DNA from: Lachnospiraceae bacterium
Lineage (GTDB): Bacteria; Bacillota; Clostridia; Lachnospirales; Lachnospiraceae
Direction of reading: 5' to 3'
Length of the DNA stretch: 11,637 nucleotides
Assembly: GCA_003535955.1 (NCBI GenBank)
Contig: DPZM01000271.1
Span: forward strand, 1-11,637
The notes under the pieces were generated by a model that was not told the DNA's origin, made no database searches, and saw only the letters and a list, made by a program, of their open reading frames with translations. A program made the position numbers and the translations under genes. Positions 6,070 through 11,637 of the stretch are shown piece by piece; positions within the stretch are counted from its first letter, which is position 1; the number at the start of each line of letters is the position of its first letter.

Positions 6070-7047
6070 TTAATAACACTTAAGATTATTGGAAAGGAAG
6101 TCCCTCATACCGTCAACGGCCGTCTTGGGGCTTGTGAGCCTGATTTCCGGGCCTACCGAAGCTACCCATCCATAGAACTGACTGCTCAAAACAGCCTCGG
6201 TGTGAACGGTCAGCATACCTCCCTTACCATCTGTTATCTTAATATCCTGCCCGAACCTGTCAATAAGGATACCGATCTTATCCTCCGGGCATTCCAATCC
6301 GACAGTCATCATCTTACCGCCGAACATACCGAACATCTTGCCGGAATAAGCAGACATATCAAGCTTATCCGCAGGTTTCTTTCGTCTGCTGCCGGTAACG
6401 GAAACATCCTTCATCTTGTCTACCCTGAAATGCTTAATGATACCGGCTCCGGCATCGAATGCGACCAGATAATAGTATTCATCATCCCATATCAGGGTAA
6501 GCGGACTCACCTCGTAGTCAACTCCGCCCTTCTTGGGCTTAAGCTTGATGTCCCTGGTCCATTCGCAGTACTTAAAGCGTATGGTCTTATTCTCACGGAT
6601 CGCGGTATTCACGACATCCACGGAATAAAGGATATCCTCGTTCTGCATCTTCATACGGTTTATGCTGTATAACTGTCTCTTTAATTCATCGGCATCATAT
6701 TCACTCGCAAATGAAGTGATCTTCTTAACAAGCTGGTCGGACTTTTTCTTGGTAATGAACTTCGATGACATGACAGCATCTATAAGAAGCTTAAGCTCAG
6801 GAAGCTCGAATTCCCTGCTTCCCATAAAGAAGCCGCCGTCACGGCCGTTAAGCTTCATAATGTCGTATCCGTACGTGGCAAGCATCTCCACATCGCTGTA
6901 TATGCTCTTCCTCTCGGCTTCCACTCCCCACTCTTTCAGGATGCCGCATATTTCGGCAGCACTCATGGGATGAAGCTCGTCTGTATACCTGTAAAGTATT
7001 TCCTTAAGATAAAGGATCTTCAATTTCTGATTAGGTGATTTTGCCAT
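6070..7047 (-). CDS. WYL-domain transcriptional regulator
   Basis: This is a probable cytosolic DNA-binding regulator of 325 residues with the standard three-part layout. A winged helix-turn-helix (about 8-64) includes A-A-E-I-C-G-I-L and R-K-S-I-Y-S-D-V-E-M-L. A WYL domain (about 141-212) has the signature strand Y-Y-Y-L-V-A-F-D (191-198) and H-F-R-V-D-K-M (206-212). A C-terminal WCX-like region (about 247-325) ends F-Y-G-W-V-A through the C-terminus. WYL domains bind nucleic acid or nucleotide-like ligands, and several members respond to single-stranded DNA or DNA damage. An ATG 7 codons upstream (7066-7068) is in frame, but AAGGAG sits about 6 nt before the ATG at 7045-7047, so that start is used. 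The gene is upstream of nrdD in the same direction but separated by a terminator-like hairpin. The target genes are unknown. Confidence 0.9.
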   Translation of the reverse strand: MAKSPNQKLKILYLKEILYRYTDELHPMSAAEICGILKEWGVEAERKSIYSDVEMLATYGYDIMKLNGRDGGFFMGSREFELPELKLLIDAVMSSKFITKKKSDQLVKKITSFASEYDADELKRQLYSINRMKMQNEDILYSVDVVNTAIRENKTIRFKYCEWTRDIKLKPKKGGVDYEVSPLTLIWDDEYYYLVAFDAGAGIIKHFRVDKMKDVSVTGSRRKKPADKLDMSAYSGKMFGMFGGKMMTVGLECPEDKIGILIDRFGQDIKITDGKGGMLTVHTEAVLSSQFYGWVASVGPEIRLTSPKTAVDGMRDFLSNNLKCY

Positions 7048-7064
7048 AATTTCTCCTTGCCCCC

Positions 7065-7093
7065 TCAAGTCATCAACACTTGATTACAGTATA
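7065..7093 (-). promoter_or_regulatory. WYL gene -10 and possible operator
   Basis: On the minus strand a TATACT -10 (7088-7093) is seen, with no convincing -35. Directly downstream, TCAAGT-N7-ACTTGA (7065-7083) forms an inverted repeat around the expected start of transcription, a position suited to autorepression. No clear plus-strand promoter for the divergent AP2-like gene was found in 7084-7158. Confidence 0.3.
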
Positions 7094-7168
7094 ACCCATA
7101 TATCATATGAAGTGTAGAAATAATAAAATAAAAATGTTATCATTATCCTGAAATATCCGGAGGTTGTC

Positions 7169-7963
7169 ATGAGTCAGGCAGGTGTATTTGAGGCACGTAA
7201 AAAAAACGGGGAAGTATATTACCGTTCATCAATGACATACAGGAATAAACATATAAGCCTCGGCTCATATCCCACCGCACAGATAGCCGGCAATGCGTAT
7301 TCCTATGCACGAAAGCTTATCAAAAGTCCTCTCGGGATCGATGATTACACGGATACATGCCCGCTTTCCTTTGAGAAGTTTGTTGTACTGATAAACTTCA
7401 GGGACAACCGTGTTTATATCAAAAATCCGATATATCTGCAGAAGCATCATTTTCTGTATTACCTGGACCGAAGTCATGTCTATAAATTCGATATAGAAGA
7501 TCTCTTTTACTATTCGGAGCATAAGATCTCAAGGCGTGGTGAGCATCTGTTTGTTGCCGATTACGGAATGCAGGTCAACCTCCATACCCGATACGGAATA
7601 AAGCGGCATGCAGTCCTTAACAGGGATTACCGGTTTATAAACAACGACCGGTTTGATTTCCGTTACGAAAATATTGAGATAATCAACCGCTACAACGGCG
7701 TCCGCAAGAAGGTCACCAAAAAAGGTAAGGTCAGCTACCGGGCCGTTATCCTCATTAACGGCAATTATACTGTCGGAACCTATCCAACCGAGGAAATGGC
7801 AGCGATCGCCTACAATAAAGCTGCGGATATAGTAAAAAGGATATATCCCGACAGAAATTATGAGCAGAATTACGTTGATACCCTGACACCCTCGGGATAT
7901 GCTGATCTCTACACATCAATACAGGTATCACAGAAGATACTCGACCTTAAGTCCCGGTCCTGA
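7169..7963 (+). CDS. Double AP2-like DNA-binding protein with degenerate HNH-like core
   Basis: The 264-residue product contains two copies of a bacterial AP2/ERF-like DNA-binding module, at about 5-51 and 175-235. They share the pattern G-V, K-x-G-x-V-x-Y-R, a short beta strand, G-S/T-Y-P-T, then A-x-x-A-Y-x-x-A. Between them, about 128-172 resembles the HNH fold often joined to AP2 in homing endonucleases: N-L-H-T-R, then Y-R-F-I-N-N-D-R-F-D-F-R-Y-E-N-I. In active relatives this stretch reads roughly V-D-H-I-N-G-x-x-x-D-N-R-x-x-N-L, so the metal/catalytic His is Phe here and Asn of D-N-R is Phe. That suggests binding without cleavage. Residues 66-127 are not recognised. The start has a strong site (GGAGG, 5 nt before the ATG). 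The 3' end overlaps the convergent thioesterase gene by 17 bp. It could be a domesticated mobile nuclease turned regulator; domain calls are by eye. Confidence 0.8.
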   Translation: MSQAGVFEARKKNGEVYYRSSMTYRNKHISLGSYPTAQIAGNAYSYARKLIKSPLGIDDYTDTCPLSFEKFVVLINFRDNRVYIKNPIYLQKHHFLYYLDRSHVYKFDIEDLFYYSEHKISRRGEHLFVADYGMQVNLHTRYGIKRHAVLNRDYRFINNDRFDFRYENIEIINRYNGVRKKVTKKGKVSYRAVILINGNYTVGTYPTEEMAAIAYNKAADIVKRIYPDRNYEQNYVDTLTPSGYADLYTSIQVSQKILDLKSRS

Positions 7964-8681
7964 AATAAACCACCGAGTAAGGCTTGCCCTCCGCATCATT
8001 CAAGGCAACCGTGCATTCATTTCCCTTAATGTAAACAAGCGGATATATCTTATCCTTAAGATGTGCCTGCTTCCTGTAATCAGCCCTTAAGACCTTAATG
8101 TCAACATCCTCACCTGCCGCCGTAAGGGCAAAGTTGATATACTGGCAGTTGTTTACATGCATATTTGTATCCAGGTGATGAAGTTCAACAGTCCTCGTAT
8201 CGGCAGCAGCCACCGTACACTCTTTTTCATCCGGAAGCAGTATCTTCCTTGATGAATAAGTCATCTTGAGTTTGTTTCCAAGTGCATAGGCACCCACAAT
8301 ATCATCCGGAGCCTTGACCGGTGTCATCTTGCATGTATCGACCATTGTCCATGTAGTATTGGCCTTAACAAGATAATTACCCTCTTGATCCTTAAGGTAG
8401 AAATTACGATACCCCATAAAGGACTTAAAGTCATAGGGATAGGTCCCGACAAACACTTCATCACAAAGAAGGGGCATCCTTTCTATTTCGATCTCCCAGT
8501 AGTTTAACACCCAGAGAAGATTTCTTGCATTCAAATAATCTATCCCGACGCCTGCATCCTCCGACTGAAAAATGGAGGCATCCTGAAAGGCATCGATAAG
8601 CGATGTTATGGACAGCCTCCTTTTGACATCGCACCTCGAAAAGCTTATTCTGTCCTTATATTCGTACTCATATCCTTCCAT
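7947..8681 (-). CDS. Acyl-ACP thioesterase (FatA/FatB-type, bacterial)
   Basis: The likely reaction is hydrolysis of acyl-ACP to free fatty acid and ACP, in the cytosol. The 244-residue length suits the bacterial members, which have two hot-dog halves. The first half (about 1-120) includes F-Q-D-A-S at 32-36, N-L-L-W-V-L at 54-59 and W-E-I-E-I-E-R-M-P at 62-70. The second half holds the catalytic signature D-T-N-M-H-V-N-N-C-Q-Y-I-N (171-183), with Asn173 and His175. There is no signal peptide. The ATG lies one base after the TAA of the upstream EAL gene (TAA-A-ATG) with no ribosome site, so translation is probably coupled to that gene. Its 3' end overlaps the convergent AP2-like gene by 17 bp. 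Chain-length preference cannot be read from the sequence. A homologous acyl-CoA thioesterase role is possible. Confidence 0.9.
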   Translation of the reverse strand: MEGYEYEYKDRISFSRCDVKRRLSITSLIDAFQDASIFQSEDAGVGIDYLNARNLLWVLNYWEIEIERMPLLCDEVFVGTYPYDFKSFMGYRNFYLKDQEGNYLVKANTTWTMVDTCKMTPVKAPDDIVGAYALGNKLKMTYSSRKILLPDEKECTVAAADTRTVELHHLDTNMHVNNCQYINFALTAAGEDVDIKVLRADYRKQAHLKDKIYPLVYIKGNECTVALNDAEGKPYSVVYFRTGT

Positions 8682-8682
8682 T

Positions 8683-11637
8683 TTAATCTAACCAGATCAC
8701 CTTTCTTTCTATTTCCTTGCCGTTGACATTAAAGCGGCTGCGTCCGTCGGCGATGTATATATCATCCTCCGACGCATATGTGTCCCTGTTAAGCTTGCTG
8801 CGAAGGTTGCTCTTAACGTCAACCTTATCCAGAGTGACTTTGGTAATGCGTTCCCTGCCTCCGAATATCAGGGCTTCGTCACCTGAATTCTCAAGCTGCA
8901 TGCTTGTATGCTTTACGGTAAGATCAGTCTTTCCGACGAGCGCTCCCACACAGGTTGAGTCATCCGCCCGAAGGTTAAGGTTCACCCTTGAGTCCTCGAT
9001 CAAAGTAATTGACTCCGATCCATCAAGTGTACCTATTATGGCCGCCCTGTCGCCACTCATGGTAACCTCAAGCGCAGTCTTTAACACATAGAGGCCCGTA
9101 TCACCCTTAATACTCCCAAGAGCTACCGCATTATCACCATTCAGCTCTATTCCCATCCAGCAGTTCCTGATCTCAAATCTCGAATCACCGGAAAGTGCAC
9201 CTATACCGGTCACAAAACCGGCTCCTGCGGAAAGGTTGTATAAGCCCCTGTTTATCCTGATGACTCCGCCTTTTCCCGCACCTATACATGTGCCTTCCTG
9301 GCCGCTTGCCTTTACGGATATCCTTCCGTCCTGTTCAAACAGAAGCTCCCCGTGTGATTCTTCCGGATGGTTACCTATACCGTAAAACTTGGGACATTTG
9401 GTTTCTATGGAAATGTTTCCGTCACCCAGCAGCATAAGCTTGGAAGATTCGGATACCCTGATACCGTTACCCTTAAAGTAGTTCTCTCCCGTGAGCTTTA
9501 ATGTCACATTACAGTTTTCGGATATATCTATACAGGGCCTGCATTTAATATTTGACAGTTCAACATTCTCAAGCCGTATCTCTCCTGTATATCCCGGAAG
9601 GATCGTAATGTGTATGTCTGTCTTAAGCCCCGGAGAACCGATGATCGCAACATCTGTATAAACGGCGTTTTTGTCACCGATATTTATATCTGTATAGCCG
9701 TCGCGGTCAAGCATGCCAAGCGATACACGGTTGCTGCTTCCGGCCGTAAATATCCTCTTGTCACTGCCGTCCTGGCGTTCCTGGTAGTAGGTACATATCT
9801 CATTCCTCACCATCTCATTGATCCTTGGCAGGATCTCCGCCGACGGCTTGGCCGTGTAGTAGCCCTGGATAAGATCGACTCCCATATGTATTACAGTGCG
9901 GAGCTCCTCACCCGTCTCAATACCCTCGGCAAGTGAGAGGATATCATTGTCCCTGCAGAACTTGATTATCTCACTTACAAAGTGCTGTTTCTGTGGCTTG
10001 CTCTCTATACCGCTAAGGAGTGCCCTGTCGATCTTGACATAGTTAGGCATATATCTTAAGAGATTGGATATATTGGAATAACCTGTTCCGTAGTCGTCTA
10101 TTGCCATTTCTATGCCCAGTTCGCTCAGCAGGCGCTTAACTGCATCAAGTTCCTCATCCGACAGTTCCGCCTCTTCCGTAAGCTCGACAACCGCCTTGCT
10201 TGCATTCCGCTTAAGAAGTTCATGTACAGCATCAAAATCACTGTCATTAAGCCTTATCCCGGGGATGGAATTCAAAAAGATCTTGGCATCCCCGAAACTC
10301 TCCGCCTTATCTTCGATAATACCGAGGACATTGATAAAAGTCGCCTTCTCAACATCATTGAGCCTGCCCCGTATGCCGGCATATTTTATTATTTCAAGCG
10401 GTGATATCTTTTTTTCGGTATTGCTCCTCATAAGAGCTTCATAAGAATATATCTCACCGTCCGAAGCCCTGACAATAGGCTGGAAATAATACAAAAGCAG
10501 GTTCTCGTCCAATATCTTATCAACGAGACTGCAGTCTTCCTTCTCTTCATCGGACAGAAGCTCATATTTGGCACTGCCGGAGGAGAACTTGTTGAGCAAG
10601 CTGTTCTCAAGCTGTTTCTTTAAAGCCTCTATTACAAGATTTCGCCTGAGATCTTCCAGTCCCCTCGCGATCATGGACAGCCAGAACCTGTAATCTCCGT
10701 CGTATGTTCTTGCAACATCACCGTAGCTTACCGCTGCATAACCGAAGCATTCGTTTTCGAAGAAAAGAGGCGTAAAGAAATAAGCCATGGGTTTATCATG
10801 TTCAGTCTTTAACACAGGCAGCAGGTCGGTTGTTTTAAAGGTCTCATCACAGCATACCTTTCCTTCCTTACCTGTAGAATTATAACTTATTGCATTTATC
10901 ATCTCATCAGGATATCCCGAATTGGTCACATGAAGAGCAGGATCCTTATCGAAATCCATCCAGGGTTTACACAGGCAGAGACTGAAGTTCTCCACACCGT
11001 TCACCTGATAGACATATGAATACACGGTCCCCAAAAAGCCCTGAAGGGATGTCTGCGCCATAAGGTTATCTGACATAAGGTTTCCCGCAGCCCTAAGACC
11101 GTTAGACATTCTGTCTGTTTTCCAGGCTTTTCTGCGGATATATACCTCGGCATCATTACTTTTTTTACAGCCGCAGGTTTCGCCTATAAACAGCCTGGGC
11201 TTATCGAGAAATTCAGGTTCCTGCAGGTTATCGAGCCTGTTCTTCATGTACAGTGCTGCATATGTTCCGCCCTCTTCATCCGGAAACATCGTACTTGTAA
11301 GTGTCCTGGGGCCTGTACGTCCTTCCACGGATGAATCAAAGCCTGCCACCGCTATATCTTCCGGAACCGACAGTCCTCTCTGCTCCAAGGCTTCACAGAA
11401 ACCTATCGCCATTTCATCATTTGCACACACAACCGCTTCCGGAAGGCTGTTATCCCTGCCTGTAAATTCACGCAGGGCCTGCTCTCCGCAGGTATACCAG
11501 AAGTCCCCGTGAAATATCCTGTTTTCACCCACTTTAAGGCCGAACCTCTTCATCGTATCGCAATAGGCCTGAAGCCTCTTGACCGCATGAGGATGCCATC
11601 TCTTTCCGGAAATATAGGCAATATCCCTGTATCCGTG
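8683..11637 (-). CDS. LacI-type sensor / GAF-like / EAL c-di-GMP phosphodiesterase / beta-helix-like fusion (partial)
   Basis: The frame is open to the right edge (985 codons including the stop), so the N-terminus is missing. Residues are counted from the edge. About 1-155 is the C-terminal half of a LacI-family periplasmic-binding-like sensor (H-G-Y-R-D-I-A-Y-I-S-G at the edge, A-N-D-E-M-A-I-G-F, then A-V-A-G-F-D), closing with E-T-C-G-C-K. About 165-340 looks like a GAF-type region. An EAL domain (about 372-605) has E-A-L (399-401), F-L-N, V-E-L-T-E-E, D-D-Y-G-T-G-Y-S (514-521), V-K-I-D-R, E-G-I-E-T and Q-G-Y-Y. All usual metal and catalytic positions appear kept, so c-di-GMP hydrolysis to pGpG is likely. 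About 640-960 is a repetitive beta-helix-like region. No membrane segment or signal peptide is visible, so the visible part looks cytosolic. No GGDEF is seen. The thioesterase gene follows at once. Confidence 0.88.
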   Translation of the reverse strand, partial: HGYRDIAYISGKRWHPHAVKRLQAYCDTMKRFGLKVGENRIFHGDFWYTCGEQALREFTGRDNSLPEAVVCANDEMAIGFCEALEQRGLSVPEDIAVAGFDSSVEGRTGPRTLTSTMFPDEEGGTYAALYMKNRLDNLQEPEFLDKPRLFIGETCGCKKSNDAEVYIRRKAWKTDRMSNGLRAAGNLMSDNLMAQTSLQGFLGTVYSYVYQVNGVENFSLCLCKPWMDFDKDPALHVTNSGYPDEMINAISYNSTGKEGKVCCDETFKTTDLLPVLKTEHDKPMAYFFTPLFFENECFGYAAVSYGDVARTYDGDYRFWLSMIARGLEDLRRNLVIEALKKQLENSLLNKFSSGSAKYELLSDEEKEDCSLVDKILDENLLLYYFQPIVRASDGEIYSYEALMRSNTEKKISPLEIIKYAGIRGRLNDVEKATFINVLGIIEDKAESFGDAKIFLNSIPGIRLNDSDFDAVHELLKRNASKAVVELTEEAELSDEELDAVKRLLSELGIEMAIDDYGTGYSNISNLLRYMPNYVKIDRALLSGIESKPQKQHFVSEIIKFCRDNDILSLAEGIETGEELRTVIHMGVDLIQGYYTAKPSAEILPRINEMVRNEICTYYQERQDGSDKRIFTAGSSNRVSLGMLDRDGYTDINIGDKNAVYTDVAIIGSPGLKTDIHITILPGYTGEIRLENVELSNIKCRPCIDISENCNVTLKLTGENYFKGNGIRVSESSKLMLLGDGNISIETKCPKFYGIGNHPEESHGELLFEQDGRISVKASGQEGTCIGAGKGGVIRINRGLYNLSAGAGFVTGIGALSGDSRFEIRNCWMGIELNGDNAVALGSIKGDTGLYVLKTALEVTMSGDRAAIIGTLDGSESITLIEDSRVNLNLRADDSTCVGALVGKTDLTVKHTSMQLENSGDEALIFGGRERITKVTLDKVDVKSNLRSKLNRDTYASEDDIYIADGRSRFNVNGKEIERKVIWLD
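8848..9264 (-). repeat. Five tandem ~28-residue beta-helix-like coils within the EAL protein
   Basis: Residues 792-930 of the partial protein divide into consecutive units of 27, 28, 28, 29 and 27 residues. Each has an alternating hydrophobic strand near its start (such as V-I-R-I, F-E-I, L-Y-V-L, I-T-L-I, L-T-V), a second strand, then a G/N-D-x-A or similar turn and I/V/L-G near the end. Less regular coils precede them (residues about 650-791, including Y-G-I-G-N and C-I-G-A-G-K-G-G). The pattern resembles right-handed parallel beta-helix, carbohydrate-binding-like clostridial proteins. The DNA is diverged, so this is protein-level repetition. Confidence 0.7.

Noticed and set aside
8848..9264. 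DNA tandem repeat
   Set aside because: The periodicity is at protein level only; the nucleotide units are too diverged to be a satellite or CRISPR-like array.

Overview
The window reads as a chromosomal segment of a strictly anaerobic, motile, low-to-moderate-GC Clostridia member, most likely Lachnospiraceae (Butyrivibrio/Roseburia-like). The reasons are an oxygen-sensitive class III ribonucleotide reductase (nrdD/nrdG), strong AGGAGG-type ribosome sites, a Cache-type chemoreceptor, a bacterial acyl-ACP thioesterase, and a LacI-sensor/EAL protein whose sensor domain ends in a Cys-Gly-Cys motif. Genus is inference; no rRNA or tRNA gene is present.

Left part (1-1333, minus strand): the 5' end of a DUF512/PDZ-type radical SAM protein gene runs off the left edge. 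It is preceded by dut (dUTPase) and nrdG (activase of anaerobic ribonucleotide reductase). nrdG and dut look like one dNTP-supply operon, with a compact double-hairpin element between them.

Middle part (1334-6069): nrdG has a near-consensus sigma-A promoter. Two NrdR-box-like palindromes sit directly upstream of it, exactly 31 bp apart centre to centre. A chemoreceptor gene (mcp) diverges from nrdG, ends in a strong terminator, and faces nrdD. The reductase gene and its activase gene, usually neighbours, are therefore split by an opposite-strand chemoreceptor. nrdD has its own promoter just behind the upstream regulator gene, and its leader opens with a perfect 12-bp hairpin plus U-tract. That hairpin may serve as the upstream gene's terminator, a 5'-end stem-loop or attenuator, and (through its centre) an NrdR-like site.

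Right part (6070-11637): a WYL-domain regulator (minus) diverges from a plus-strand gene encoding an unusual protein, with two AP2-like DNA-binding domains flanking an HNH-like segment whose key histidine is missing. That gene converges on, and overlaps by 17 bp, an acyl-ACP thioesterase gene. The thioesterase start lies one base after the stop of a very large gene that runs off the right edge. This gene encodes a LacI-type ligand sensor, a GAF-like region, a complete EAL phosphodiesterase and a repetitive right-handed beta-helix-like C-terminus.

The best candidates for something undescribed are the sensor-EAL-beta-helix fusion coupled to a fatty-acid thioesterase, and the AP2/degenerate-HNH/AP2 protein. 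The NrdR box pair is the clearest regulatory finding.
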